From NCBI RefSeq assembly GCF_000729995.1, contig NZ_JNFG01000008.1, forward strand, positions 124,001 through 188,000: a stretch of DNA of 64,000 nucleotides. Direction: 5' to 3'. Below are positions 36,238 to 45,595 of this stretch, piece after piece (position 1 is the stretch's first letter; every line of letters begins with the position of its first letter). Origin of the DNA: Caballeronia sordidicola (GTDB lineage Bacteria; Pseudomonadota; Gammaproteobacteria; Burkholderiales; Burkholderiaceae). The position numbers were made by a program, and so were the translations under genes. The notes under the pieces are model-generated. The model had not been told where the DNA came from. It saw only the letters and a program-made list of their open reading frames with translations, and did not search any database.

Positions 36238-38016
36238 TTGGAAACAACCAAAATCGCATCCACGACGATCAACGTCGCATTAAGCGCCGGTCTGTTGACC
36301 GCCAATTTCGGTGCTCAGGCGCAAACCCTGCCTGCTTCGACCGATGCCGCAAACGCCGCACGCGCAGCGGCTCAGCAGAATCAGCTCCTCGACCAGCAGC
36401 GCGAAGCTCGGGAACGCGCACGTGTCGTGAATGCGCCTTCGGTTCAATCAAGCGCGCCGCGGGCGGGCGCCTATCCCAGCCTTCCGGCTGAAACACCGTG
36501 CTTCCCTATCGACCGCTTCTCGCTTGACGTGCCAACGCTGCTACCCGATGCAGCGCGCAGGCTAGGCGCCTCGGCGTTGCCTCTGGACCCCTTCGCTTTC
36601 GCGCAGGACTGGCTATCGCATTACGCAGGACAGTGTATCGGCAAGCGAGGCATTGAGACGATTGTTGGCGCGCTGACCGAGACCATCCTGAGCCGCGGCT
36701 ATGTCACCACGCGGGTTCTCGTGCCTCAGCAGGACGTGTCGAGTGGTGAACTGAAACTCACGCTGATACCGGGCGTCATCCGTGCACTGCGTTTTGCCGA
36801 TCCGTCGATGCGCGGCACGTGGAAAACTGCTTTCCCCGCGCGCTCAGGCGACTTGCTAAACCTGCGCGCACTTGAGCAGGGCCTAGAGCAGATGAAGCAC
36901 GTGTCCAGCCAAGACGTAGATATGCAAATCGTTCCCACCGAGCAGCCTGGCGAAAGTGATGTAGTGATTTCGGTGAAGCGCCAGAAACCCTGGACGTTCA
37001 TAGCATCTGTCGACAACTCGGGCACGCGGGCGACAGGCAAGCTGCAGGGTAACGTGAGCATTGGTATCGACAATCTATTGGGGTTGAACGATATCTTCAA
37101 TGCGGGCGCGAATCAGGATCTTGAGTTTGGCGACAAGACGCGCGGCTCGCACGGCTGGAATGCGTTCTACTCGATTCCTTATGGATTCTGGACGGCCACG
37201 CTTTCGGGCAACACAAACACGTATTACCAGCAGATCGCTGGCGTCAACCAGACATTCGTCTCCAGCGGCAATAGTCAAACCCTCGATCTCAAGATTCAGC
37301 GCGTGCTAAGCCGTAGCCAGGCCGATGTGCTCGGCATGGAGATGCGATTGACCAAGCGCTTTGGCGCGAGCTATATCGAAGACACCGAGATTACGCAGCA
37401 GCGCCGGGACAATACCTTTGTTGAAGCCGGGCTGACCGACCGGCATTTCTTCGGATCGACGCAGTTCGACGGCAGCCTCGCGTACCGGCAGGGCATCGGC
37501 TGGCTAGGGGCGACACCCGACACGTCAGCGCAAACGGGCGGTCCCACCTATCGTTTCAAAATGGCTGTGCTTGACGCGAACCTCTCTGTACCGTTTCAGA
37601 TCGCAAGCGAGGCGCTGCGATACGTGACCAGTTTTCACGGGCAGTTCACCAACGACCAGCTGTTCTACATCGATGACCTTTCGATCGGCAGCCGCTACAC
37701 GGTTCGGGGATTTGACGGGGAGACGTTGCTGGCCTCCGAGCGAGGCTTCTTTTGGCGTAACGAACTGCAAATACCGATCGGATCGACGGGGCAATCGATT
37801 TACGCTGGTATCGACTACGGGCACGTATATGGGCAAAACACTGCTGTGCTGGCAGGAACACAACTGGCCGGCGCGGTTATTGGCTTTAGAGGTTCAGCGG
37901 CGGCCAAGTTCGGTTCTTTTGCTTATGACCTGTTCGCGGGCACTCCCCTTTACAAACCGAGAACCTTTCCAACCGCACGGGTGACGGTGGGATTCCAGCT
38001 GACTTCGCAATTCTAA
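36238..38016 (+). CDS. cdiB: TpsB/ShlB-type outer-membrane transporter for the exoprotein
   Basis: A 592-residue protein with a signal sequence (INVALSAGLLTANFGAQA), a proline/arginine-rich linker, and a POTRA_2-type region (about 85-185) containing CFPIDRFSLDV, GQCIGKRGIETIV, ILSRGYVTTRVLVPQQD and LKLTLIPGVI. A C-terminal 16-strand beta-barrel follows with the VRGFDGE motif near residue 488, the signature of the barrel-plugging loop L6. The last residue is Phe, as expected for outer-membrane proteins. It would secrete the 4213-residue partner. The only available start is TTG 36238 (in-frame TAA lies 11 codons upstream), with no good ribosome-binding site, so expression may be weak or depend on upstream translation. 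Confidence 0.93.
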   Translation: METTKIASTTINVALSAGLLTANFGAQAQTLPASTDAANAARAAAQQNQLLDQQREARERARVVNAPSVQSSAPRAGAYPSLPAETPCFPIDRFSLDVPTLLPDAARRLGASALPLDPFAFAQDWLSHYAGQCIGKRGIETIVGALTETILSRGYVTTRVLVPQQDVSSGELKLTLIPGVIRALRFADPSMRGTWKTAFPARSGDLLNLRALEQGLEQMKHVSSQDVDMQIVPTEQPGESDVVISVKRQKPWTFIASVDNSGTRATGKLQGNVSIGIDNLLGLNDIFNAGANQDLEFGDKTRGSHGWNAFYSIPYGFWTATLSGNTNTYYQQIAGVNQTFVSSGNSQTLDLKIQRVLSRSQADVLGMEMRLTKRFGASYIEDTEITQQRRDNTFVEAGLTDRHFFGSTQFDGSLAYRQGIGWLGATPDTSAQTGGPTYRFKMAVLDANLSVPFQIASEALRYVTSFHGQFTNDQLFYIDDLSIGSRYTVRGFDGETLLASERGFFWRNELQIPIGSTGQSIYAGIDYGHVYGQNTAVLAGTQLAGAVIGFRGSAAAKFGSFAYDLFAGTPLYKPRTFPTARVTVGFQLTSQF

Positions 38017-38165
38017 AATTTAGGATAAAAATTAACGCGGCAACGCTCTTCATCGATATTGCTGGCGGTATGAATGTCGGTAAGGAGGAAGGCTGCGATG
38101 GGGATGCTGGCTCCCTAGGAATCCGGGTCGCGTTTGAGGGCTATCTACTACGACTACCAAGTTGA

Positions 38166-39185
38166 ATGGAAAACACAAACGAAAGTTATATGAACCAAGC
38201 TTCGGGGCAACGCGCGGCAGGATTCTGGCGCAGGGCGATCGCATTTTGGCTCGACTGCCTCTTCTTGGGTCTGATCGGAATCATACTTGCCAACGTCTTT
38301 TTCGATGCTCTATCTGAAATAGGCGGGTGGGGGCGAATCATTGGTTTCGCGATTGGCTCCGCGTATTTCGCCCTTCTGGAAGGTGGCCCGGGTAAAAACC
38401 AATCACTCGGCAAACGGGTGATGAAAATCAAGGTCGTGAGATGTGGCCACCAAGGAAACCTCAGCTTGAGCGTCGGTCGGGCCTGGTGCCGATGCGCCGT
38501 GATTGCAGTTCCACTCGTACTCAACGGAATGAGCTTTATCGACTTGCCATCTCTGCATGCGCCGGGCAAGGAGGCGATTTTCTGGACCAACAATACATTT
38601 GACTTGATTTTAGAAATTGCGCTCGCGTATCTGTTGATCTTCAACCTACCAACCCGGCAATCGCTGCACGATCTTTTTACGTTGACGATGGTCGTGCCGC
38701 AGTCAGAGCAACGCTTGGAAATGGCATCGGTCGCACGCAAACACTGGTTCTATATTGGGGCGATCAACATGCTCATGATCGTCGGCAGTGTCGGCGTAAG
38801 TCATTTCTTTAAGCCATCGCAGTTGGCCGATTTGACTGCCATTCAACGGGCCACCATGGCGATAGACGGTGTCGTGCAGAGCAGCGTAATAACGGGAAAC
38901 ACGCGTACCGACAGTAAGTATGGACAGTCGGACCAAACATGGATCGCGGTAGACACAACTGTTCGGAACGCAGCCATCGTTAGCGACAAAGGGGTGCAAA
39001 ACCTGGCGCAAGCAGCATTTTCGGCTTCAGGTCTACTCACATTACAGGACCTTGTTCGCATTGCAGCCAGACAGGATGTTACTCTCGGCATTGCGAGTTG
39101 GAGTAGGGGGTACACCTTGACCTTGTCGCCCAAGCAATGGGCTTCGAAGATTGGCCGTAGTACGCATCCTGATGGCCACGGGTGA
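38166..39185 (+). CDS. RDD-family membrane protein
   Basis: A 339-residue protein. Residues 15-180 form an RDD domain: AAGFWRRAIAFWLDCLFLG (arginine and aspartate of the RDD signature in the first helix), GKNQSLGKRVMKIKVV, and QSLHDLFTLTMVV. A further helix (about 195-215) and a soluble C-terminal region of about 120 residues follow. RDD proteins sit in the inner membrane; a few have been linked to ion exchange or transport, but most are uncharacterised. It starts 150 bases after the TpsB gene. No link to CDI is known, so this may be chance. An ATG at 38190 is an alternative start. Confidence 0.85.
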   Translation: MENTNESYMNQASGQRAAGFWRRAIAFWLDCLFLGLIGIILANVFFDALSEIGGWGRIIGFAIGSAYFALLEGGPGKNQSLGKRVMKIKVVRCGHQGNLSLSVGRAWCRCAVIAVPLVLNGMSFIDLPSLHAPGKEAIFWTNNTFDLILEIALAYLLIFNLPTRQSLHDLFTLTMVVPQSEQRLEMASVARKHWFYIGAINMLMIVGSVGVSHFFKPSQLADLTAIQRATMAIDGVVQSSVITGNTRTDSKYGQSDQTWIAVDTTVRNAAIVSDKGVQNLAQAAFSASGLLTLQDLVRIAARQDVTLGIASWSRGYTLTLSPKQWASKIGRSTHPDGHG

Positions 39186-39321
39186 GTGTCCCGCGAAGGT
39201 GGCAAATCGGCAGGTATAGCGGACCGCACATCCTAACTTCTCCAAGCCGCGTTGTTGGACGGCCGCTTTCGGCAACTCCGAATGTCTCTACAGTGGGTCG
39301 ACTTGAGGCGCTCGACTTTCT

Positions 39322-39869
39322 CTATGGCAGTCGTTCGAGATCGGAGGGAGCCAAGTTAGCTGTCATCGAGCGCCGCGAAGCCTTCCTCCAGTAACGCACC
39401 CTGATGGGCAGAGCGCGTCGCGTCGCGTGTGTCCTAAGCTTGCCAAGATTCTCGATCTTCCAGCGGATTGCCGGTAGGTCACGTAGATGGTCATACGGCA
39501 TCAGTGACCAGTCTGGCTCGAGTCTCACGAGCGAGGCGAGAAATTCGCGGTGCTCCGCGGTCAACGCCCGTGGAAGGTCATGGTGGAGTCGGGACTGAAC
39601 GGCCTCAAGTGCAGCCAGATCGACCTGATCGACGGTCATGCCGACAAAGCCGCCTCGTATTCGTCCTCAAGCGATCGCGGCTTCGCAAAAAGTACCTCGT
39701 GGACGGGGCGGTTATGACCAGCCAGATAGCCGACAACAGCCGTCACGACGTCCTGGCGCAGACCATAAGTGTCATATTCGGATGAAAACGTACGATAGCC
39801 GCACCGCACAATCATGTAAATCAACGACTTCGCGCGCTTGTCCTGGCGCAGTCGATACCACGACTGCAC
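39322..39869 (-). pseudogene. AbiEii/AbiGii-like nucleotidyltransferase toxin, truncated and frameshifted
   Basis: Two overlapping minus-strand frames join into one C-terminal region. The first (39869-39636) has VVGYLAGHNRPVHEVLFAKP and SLEDEYEAALS. The second (39639-39322) continues VDLAALEAVQSRLHHDLPRA, EFLASLVRLEPDWSLMPYDH and LPAIRWKIENLGKL. Together they resemble the C-terminal half of AbiEii/AbiGii-type nucleotidyltransferase proteins, which act as toxins in abortive-infection or type IV toxin-antitoxin pairs. The catalytic N-terminal half and the antitoxin gene are missing and the halves are in different frames, so it is dead. Confidence 0.65.
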
Positions 39870-39983
39870 GAAAAGCAGGAAGCCTTACCCATCAAGGCGC
39901 CGCAGAACGCAAGCGTACGCAAAACTCCGAATCTTGAGCGCACCCCGAATAGGAGACTGAGCCGGATCGAACTCATAGTTCAG

Positions 39984-40061
39984 TTTGACATAAAGCGAAG
40001 TGATCGATTTTAAGTACGTTACTAGCTAGCTGACAGACCAACGAGACTCGAAATTTATTGA
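39984..40061. repeat. Short AT-rich repeat shared with two other places in the window
   Basis: TTTGACATAAAGCGAA (39984-39999) is identical to 61144-61159. The next bases, TGATCGATTTTAAGTA, match 21677 onward, and CTCGAAATTTA near 40048 also recurs near 21730. All copies border decayed genes, so they may be ends or recombination sites of a lost element. Confidence 0.5.
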
Positions 40062-40145
40062 GATTGGAAGCTGGAGCGGCGAGCCTGGGGCTACGGTGCT
40101 TTCACCCGGTCGTCCGACAGACGTCAGGCTCGCTCTCGCAGACCA

Positions 40146-40682
40146 GACGTTCAGTCCCAGGCCATCGACAGGCGCAATCCTGTATGGCGTCGTAGTGCCC
40201 CGCGACGGCGGCGATATTTACTGAGCAGATCAGTATCGCGTCTACGAACTGCTCTCGCCTGAAGTGCGGGCGAAGATCGAAAGCTGGATAGGCACATATC
40301 GATATCCGAAGCGGCTGGCTATCATGAATGCGACCGAACTGGAAGGTAAATCAGAAGAAATGGCCCGTGCGCCGGACGTGTACCATCCGGTCGTACTGCA
40401 GCATCCGGTGACGGCAAGAAGGCACTCTACGCGGAACTGACGACCCTCGTGTCAATCGACGGCCTCAGCAAAGCCGAGAATGCGGAGATCTTGCCTCAGC
40501 TTTTTGCCGCCGGTGGCGATCCTTCGGCGATGTACCGTCATAAAGTGCTTTCGGGGGATCTGATGATGTGGGACAACGGCTGCACGATGCACCGGCGAGA
40601 CAACATGATGCTGGAGCAACCGCGCTTGATGAAGCGCACGACGTTCCGCTTGCCCGCATCAAAATATTGCGTGCCGCACTGA
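40146..40682 (+). pseudogene. TauD/TfdA-family 2-oxoglutarate dioxygenase, broken
   Basis: The frame reads FSPRPSTGAILYGVVVPRDG, then a TGA stop, then YRVYELLSPEVRAKIESWI. A one-base deletion follows near 40410 inside HPVTG-KKALY, and the final frame continues to GDLMMWDNGCTMHRRDNM and the stop at 40682. DNGCTMHRRD contains the distal iron-binding histidine and arginine region of TauD/TfdA-type Fe(II)/2-oxoglutarate dioxygenases. The N-terminal part with the HxD iron ligands is missing. Two disabling changes plus truncation make it a pseudogene. Confidence 0.75.
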
Positions 40683-40707
40683 TGTTGTGGAAACGACGGA
40701 AGGTTGT

Positions 40708-41637
40708 CTAGCCCAGCCAGTGCGCATCGGGCCAGCAGCCCTCTTCGAACGTGGACTTGACGCAGTCCAGCAGCACAGCGACAACGCAGCGCACGGGCGC
40801 GGTGGTCTGTCGACTGCTGGGCGCCGCCAGGACGACGGTGCGCTGCAAACCTGGTGACGCCAGGGGTGCTGCACACAAGAGGCCCTGTTCGACCTCTTTC
40901 GTGACGCTAACGGCCGGAAGGATTGTCCAACCGTGACCTTGCACGACCAGCTCTTTTTGCACGCTCAGTGCGTTCGTTTCGGCAAAGATTTGCAATGTCA
41001 CGCCGGCCTCGGTCGCAGCATGTTCGATCACGGCGCGCAGGCCCTGAGGCGCGGCGGGTAGAACGAAGGGCTCACGCGCGACCCGCGACCACGCGAGCGG
41101 GCGCTTGCGCGACAGCCGTGCGGACGCATTGGCTACCACCCACAGGTTTTCCTCAAGAAGCGCCTTGACGTGCAGCGCGGGTGTTTCCTTTTGTCCGTAG
41201 AGCAGGGCAGCATCCAGGTCTCCGGCTTCGAGCCAGTCCTGCAAATGTCCTGCGTAGCCGATAGTCAGCCGCAAGCGAATGTGCGGATATCGTCGCGCCA
41301 CCTCGGCTGCCAGTAGCGTGGCCAGAAGGTCAGACGTGCTGGCCAGCAGACCCATGCTCACAATTCCCGACACTGGCCCTTCGGTGGGCTGGATTTCCGC
41401 CTTGGCGCGCGCCACCTCGTTGAGTATGCGGTGCGCGTATTCGAGCATGGTTTTGCCCGATGGCGTGAGCTTCATGCCGTGACGGCTGCGATCGAAAAGC
41501 TCGGTACCCATGTCCTCTTCAAGCATGCGCAACTGGCGCGACACCGCGGGCTGTACCAGATTCAGTAGGCTGGATGCACGGGTGACATTGCCGGTCTCGG
41601 CTACGGTGACAAAGGCGCGCAGTTGCTTGAGATCCAT
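40708..41637 (-). CDS. LysR-family regulator, divergent from the acyl-CoA operon
   Basis: ATG 41637 has GAGG seven bases upstream and gives 309 residues (MDLKQLRAFVTVAETGNVTR). The winged helix-turn-helix occupies about 1-60 (ASSLLNLVQPAVSRQLRMLE), followed by a LysR substrate-binding domain from about 90. It resembles the CynR/GltC-like branch. It is divergent from the acyl-CoA dehydrogenase/ETF/CoA-transferase/lyase operon, with 109 bases between start codons, and is the likely activator of that operon. In Pseudomonas aeruginosa a LysR gene lies beside the itaconate-dissimilation genes in a similar way. Confidence 0.93.
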   Translation of the reverse strand: MDLKQLRAFVTVAETGNVTRASSLLNLVQPAVSRQLRMLEEDMGTELFDRSRHGMKLTPSGKTMLEYAHRILNEVARAKAEIQPTEGPVSGIVSMGLLASTSDLLATLLAAEVARRYPHIRLRLTIGYAGHLQDWLEAGDLDAALLYGQKETPALHVKALLEENLWVVANASARLSRKRPLAWSRVAREPFVLPAAPQGLRAVIEHAATEAGVTLQIFAETNALSVQKELVVQGHGWTILPAVSVTKEVEQGLLCAAPLASPGLQRTVVLAAPSSRQTTAPVRCVVAVLLDCVKSTFEEGCWPDAHWLG

Positions 41638-41673
41638 CAGATACCTCAATGTCGAAAACTGATGTTTGTATCA

Positions 41674-41688
41674 AATAATTCTATTATT
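41674..41688. promoter_or_regulatory. Dyad in the LysR/acyl-CoA dehydrogenase intergenic region
   Basis: AATAATTCTATTATT is a perfect 6-bp inverted repeat with a 3-base centre, lying midway between the divergent starts at 41637 and 41747. Its AT-rich dyad and position suit a LysR-type binding site, but LysR consensus T-N11-A is too loose to confirm it. Confidence 0.4.
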
Positions 41689-41746
41689 CGTCGAAATTAT
41701 CAAAGATTACTATGGATAAATTAAAGCAATGAAGGAGACTTTACCC

Positions 41747-42919
41747 ATGAGCGCTTCCATTTTTTCTGCCCCCGATCAGTATCAGGAGATACGTGACGCA
41801 GTACGTAGCTTGTGCAGTCAGTTCCCGGCCGAATATCACCGGAAGGTTGATGAGGAGCGCGGCTACCCCGAGGAATTCGTCAATGCTCTCACCAAGGCTG
41901 GCTGGCTGGCCGCGCTGATTCCGCAGGAATATGAAGGTCCGGGACTGTCAATGGTAGAGGCCTCAGTCATCATGGAAGAGATCAATCGCTCGGGCGGCAA
42001 TTCGGGCGCTTGTCACGGCCAGATGTATGTGATGAACACTATCGTCTTCAGTGGCACCGAGGAACAGAAGCAGCGTTATCTGCCCCGCATTGCTGTGGGC
42101 GAGCTGCGCGTGCAATCCATGGGTGTGACCGAGCCCACCACGGGTAGCGACACCACCAAGCTCAAGACTACGGCTGTGAAAAAGGACGGCCGCTGGGTCA
42201 TCAACGGGCAGAAGGTCTGGATCTCTCGTGTGCAGCACAGCGACCTGCTGATCCTGCTGGCCCGCACGACGCCGCTCGACCAGGTCCAAAAGAAGAGCGA
42301 CGGCCTTTCGTGCTTCATCGTCGAACTCGACAAGGCCATCGGCAACGGGCTCACGGTGCGTCCCATTCTCAACATGGTCAACCACGAGACCAACGAGTTG
42401 TTTTTCGACAACCTGGAGCTCCCTGAGGATGCGCTGCTTGGCACCGAGGGCAAGGGCCTGAAAGTGATCTTCGACGGCCTGAACGCTGAGCGCACGCTGA
42501 TTGCTGCGGAGTGCATTGGTGACGGCTACTGGTTCCTCGAAAAGGCGCGCGACTATGCGACGGAGCGCAAGGTTTTTGGCCGTCCCATAGGCCAGAACCA
42601 GGGCATTCAGTTCCCGCTCGCCGAGTGCTTCATCGAACTCGAGGCCGCTAACCTCATGCGTTGGCGAGCCTGTCAGAAGATCGATGCGCGCCAGAACGCG
42701 GGCGTCGACGCCAACATGGCCAAGTACCTGGCCGCTAAGGCTAGTTGGGAAGCCGCTAACGCCTGCCTGCAAACGCATGGCGGCTTTGGCTTTGCTTGCG
42801 AATACGACGTGGAGCGCAAGTTCCGCGAAACTCGCCTGTACCAGGTGGCGCCCATTTCCACCAACATGATTCTGGGACATGTCGCCGAGCATGTGCTGCA
42901 ACTTCCGCGGTCCTACTGA
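41747..42919 (+). CDS. Acyl-CoA dehydrogenase
   Basis: ATG 41747 follows AAGGAG by 9 bases, giving 390 residues. Domains run N-terminal helical (1-120), middle beta (ESMGVTEPTTGSDTTKLKTT, the substrate/FAD-contact motif) and C-terminal helical (RKVFGRPIGQNQGIQFPLAE; ANACLQTHGGFGFACEYDVE). The usual C-terminal YEGT motif with catalytic glutamate is replaced by LYQVAPISTNMI. The base must therefore come from another position, or the enzyme belongs to a distinct subgroup like that next to itaconate genes in Pseudomonas. It would oxidise an acyl-CoA and pass electrons to the ETF encoded next. Methylsuccinyl-CoA or a related branched dicarboxylyl-CoA is a plausible but unproven substrate. Confidence 0.93.
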   Translation: MSASIFSAPDQYQEIRDAVRSLCSQFPAEYHRKVDEERGYPEEFVNALTKAGWLAALIPQEYEGPGLSMVEASVIMEEINRSGGNSGACHGQMYVMNTIVFSGTEEQKQRYLPRIAVGELRVQSMGVTEPTTGSDTTKLKTTAVKKDGRWVINGQKVWISRVQHSDLLILLARTTPLDQVQKKSDGLSCFIVELDKAIGNGLTVRPILNMVNHETNELFFDNLELPEDALLGTEGKGLKVIFDGLNAERTLIAAECIGDGYWFLEKARDYATERKVFGRPIGQNQGIQFPLAECFIELEAANLMRWRACQKIDARQNAGVDANMAKYLAAKASWEAANACLQTHGGFGFACEYDVERKFRETRLYQVAPISTNMILGHVAEHVLQLPRSY

Positions 42920-42941
42920 TTTTCCAAACGAATCCTAACGA

Positions 42942-43691
42942 ATGAAAATTATCGTAGCCGTAAAACGTGTGGTGGACTACAACGTTAAGGTCCGCGTCAA
43001 GGGTGATGGCACAGGCGTGGACATTGCAAGCGTCAAGATGAGCATGAACCCTTTCGACGAAATCGCAGTCGAGGAAGCCGTGCGCCTCAAGGAAAAAGGC
43101 GTAGCCACTGAAGTCATCGTTGTTTCCGCCGGAGTTGCCCAGTGCCAGGAAACCCTCCGCACGGCTATGGCCATCGGGGCGGACCGTGGCATTCTGGTTG
43201 AAACCGATGCCGAGCTTCAGCCGTTGGCCGTGGCCAAGCTTCTTAAGGCCCTGGTGGACAAGGAGCAGCCCGGTCTTATCATCCTCGGCAAGCAGGCTAT
43301 CGACGACGACGCCAACCAGACTGGCCAGATGCTTGCGGCCCTTGCTGACTTGCCTCAAGCCACGTTTGCTTCGAAGGTCGAAGTGTCCGGCGACGGGGTC
43401 AATGTGACCCGCGAGGTCGACGGCGGCCTCGAAACCTTATCTCTGTCGACGCCTGCCGTCATCACCACAGACCTGCGCCTGAACGAGCCGCGCTACGTGA
43501 CGCTGCCCAACATCATGAAGGCCAAGAAAAAACCGCTAGTCATTTTCAAGCCCGAGGACCTTGACGTGGATGTGACTCCACGCCTTAAGACCCTCAAGGT
43601 GGCCGAGCCCGCAGGGCGCAAGGCTGGAGTTAAGGTGCCTGACGTGGCGACCCTGGTGGATAAGCTTAGAAACGAAGCCAAAGTGATTTAA
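42942..43691 (+). CDS. etfB: Electron transfer flavoprotein, beta subunit
   Basis: A 249-residue protein starting [20 protein letters not shown], with [37 protein letters not shown] and [13 protein letters not shown], all standard EtfB signatures, including the AMP-binding region and the recognition-loop region near residues 190-200. It forms a heterodimer with EtfA that carries electrons from acyl-CoA dehydrogenases to ETF-ubiquinone oxidoreductase. It lies 22 bases after the dehydrogenase and 13 bases before etfA. Burkholderiaceae usually have a housekeeping etfBA elsewhere, so this is probably a dedicated second copy. Confidence 0.97.
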   Translation: MKIIVAVKRVVDYNVKVRVKGDGTGVDIASVKMSMNPFDEIAVEEAVRLKEKGVATEVIVVSAGVAQCQETLRTAMAIGADRGILVETDAELQPLAVAKLLKALVDKEQPGLIILGKQAIDDDANQTGQMLAALADLPQATFASKVEVSGDGVNVTREVDGGLETLSLSTPAVITTDLRLNEPRYVTLPNIMKAKKKPLVIFKPEDLDVDVTPRLKTLKVAEPAGRKAGVKVPDVATLVDKLRNEAKVI

Positions 43692-43704
43692 GGAGGTGAT
43701 GGAA

Positions 43705-44637
43705 ATGACCGCACTCGTTATTGCAGAACACAACAACACATCAATCAAAAGCGCCACCCTGAACACCGTCACCGCAGCCTGGGCGTGCGGCGGTGACGTG
43801 CATGTGCTCGTCGCTGGCGAAGGCGCACAAGCCGCAGCCCTGGCCGCCGCACAGATCGCCGGCGTGGCGAAGGTCATCCATGCCGACGGCGCCAGCCTTA
43901 GGGACGCTCTGGCGGAGAATCTCGCGGCCCAGGTGCTGGCCATCGCGGCCAACTACAGCCACATTCTGTTTCCGGCAACGGCCAACGGCAAGAACGCCGC
44001 GCCACGCGTGGCGGCGCGGCTGGGCGTAGCGCAGATCAGCGACATCATCAAGGTCGACAGTCCCGACACTTTCGAGCGCCCCATTTATGCCGGCAATGCG
44101 ATTGCCACCGTGCAAAGCAGTGACAGCGTCGCCGTCATCACTGTGCGCATAACGGGCTTCGACGCTGCGCCCGCCACCGGCGGCAGCGCCGCAGTCGAAA
44201 CCGTGTCAGCCGTGGCCGACTCCGGCAAGAGCAGCTTCGTGAGCCGTGAAGTGACGAAGAACGACCGCCCTGAGTTGACGGCCGCCAAGATCATCGTTTC
44301 GGGCGGCCGAGCTCTCGGCGGTGCAGAGAAGTTCCAGGCAGTAATCACGCCTCTGGCCGACAAACTGGGTGCGGCTATCGGCGCGTCGCGCGCGGCAGTG
44401 GACGCGGGCTACGCTCCGAACGACTTGCAGGTGGGCCAGACTGGCAAGATCGTGGCGCCGCGGTTGTACATCGCCTGCGGTATTTCCGGTGCAATCCAGC
44501 ATCTGGCAGGGATGAAGGATTCGAAGGTTATCGTAGCAATCAACAAGGACCCGGAGGCACCGATCTTCAGCGTGGCTGACTACGGACTGGAAGCCGATTT
44601 GTTCACGGCCGTGCCCGACCTCGTCAAGGCGCTGTAG
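43705..44637 (+). CDS. etfA: Electron transfer flavoprotein, alpha subunit
   Basis: ATG 43705 is chosen because AGGAGG lies 8 bases upstream and the product then starts [20 protein letters not shown], the normal EtfA N-terminus; GTG/ATG codons at 43696-43701 overlap that site. The protein has 310 residues with the C-terminal FAD-binding domain: [63 protein letters not shown]. It binds FAD and, with EtfB, links acyl-CoA oxidation to the respiratory chain. All FAD-binding motifs are intact. Confidence 0.97.
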   Translation: MTALVIAEHNNTSIKSATLNTVTAAWACGGDVHVLVAGEGAQAAALAAAQIAGVAKVIHADGASLRDALAENLAAQVLAIAANYSHILFPATANGKNAAPRVAARLGVAQISDIIKVDSPDTFERPIYAGNAIATVQSSDSVAVITVRITGFDAAPATGGSAAVETVSAVADSGKSSFVSREVTKNDRPELTAAKIIVSGGRALGGAEKFQAVITPLADKLGAAIGASRAAVDAGYAPNDLQVGQTGKIVAPRLYIACGISGAIQHLAGMKDSKVIVAINKDPEAPIFSVADYGLEADLFTAVPDLVKAL

Positions 44638-44721
44638 CGCCTGAAGCATTTGAAAAAAGAGCTTCCAGCGCTAAGCAGGTGAGCGCTAGAGGTGGTTGTC
44701 ACCTTGCCCGGATAGAGCGCG

Positions 44722-45576
44722 ATGCGAACGAGTCTTGAAAGCCCTGAACCCTTCGACGCGTGGGTGGGCCGCAGCGATGAAAGAACGGACCAGATCACCC
44801 AAGCACCTGTGCGGCTTATGCAAGCCACGCTGGACGTGGCCGATGCCGGCGCGCTGCCGTCTCAACTGCCGCCGCTGTGGCATTGGCTGTACTTTCTGCC
44901 GGGTGAGCGACAGTCCGGCATCGGCCCGGACGGCCACCCTCGGCGCGGCGGCTTTCTGCCCCTCATTACGCTGCCGCGGCGTATGTGGGCCGGAGGGCGA
45001 CTGCAGTTTCTGCGTCCGCTGGAGTTGGGCGAACAAGTGCGGCGCGTTTCCACGATCAAGAGCATACAGAGCAAGTCCGGGCGCAGTGGCGAGCTCGTGT
45101 TCGTGACCGTGCTGCACCAAATCAGCGATGCGCTGGGCATCGCTATTCGCGAAGAACAAGACATCGTCTACCGCGACGCACCGGCGGCTGGGGCGCCTGC
45201 ACCACAGCCTATCGCGGCGCCCACCGACGAGCAGTTCAGCCGCACTGTATTGCCTGACCCCGTGCTGCTGATGCGCTATTCGGCGCTGACCTTCAACGGC
45301 CACCGCATCCACTACGACCGTCCCTACGCCATGCAGGAAGAGGGCTACCCCGGCCTCGTGGTGCATGGGCCGCTGATCGCCACGCTGCTTATGGAAGAAA
45401 TGCGCCGCGCGCATCCGGGTAAAGCTGTCCGCAGTTTTGAATTCAAGGCCGTCAGCCCCTTGTTCGACACCGCGCCGTTTACGGTCAGCGGCAAGGTCGA
45501 AGGAGCGGCGGCACGTCTGTGGGCGAGCGGCCCCGAGGGCCAACTGGCTATGCAGGCCGGCGCAGAAATCGAATAA
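44722..45576 (+). CDS. Hot-dog fold acyl-CoA hydratase/dehydratase (HTD2/mesaconyl-CoA hydratase type)
   Basis: A 284-residue double hot-dog protein. The N-terminal FAS1-like dehydratase domain (about 1-140) has PPLWHWLYFLP and PRRMWAGGRLQFL. The C-terminal MaoC-like domain has RYSALTFNGHRIHYDRPYA and GYPGLVVHGPL, the hydratase catalytic Asn/His and the HGP motif. Relatives hydrate mesaconyl-C4-CoA, itaconyl-CoA or similar enoyl-CoAs to citramalyl-CoA. It lies 84 bases after etfA and 19 bases before the CoA-transferase gene. With the downstream CitE-type lyase it would make and cleave a 3-hydroxy-3-methylacyl-type CoA. The exact enoyl-CoA is inferred. Confidence 0.88.
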   Translation: MRTSLESPEPFDAWVGRSDERTDQITQAPVRLMQATLDVADAGALPSQLPPLWHWLYFLPGERQSGIGPDGHPRRGGFLPLITLPRRMWAGGRLQFLRPLELGEQVRRVSTIKSIQSKSGRSGELVFVTVLHQISDALGIAIREEQDIVYRDAPAAGAPAPQPIAAPTDEQFSRTVLPDPVLLMRYSALTFNGHRIHYDRPYAMQEEGYPGLVVHGPLIATLLMEEMRRAHPGKAVRSFEFKAVSPLFDTAPFTVSGKVEGAAARLWASGPEGQLAMQAGAEIE

Positions 45577-45595
45577 CACCTAGACGAGACAAGCC

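Noticed and set aside
41963..42901. 312-codon minus-strand frame opposite the acyl-CoA dehydrogenase
   Set aside because: No motif; caused by strong third-position G/C bias in the real gene. The same applies to 44686-45579 opposite the hydratase.
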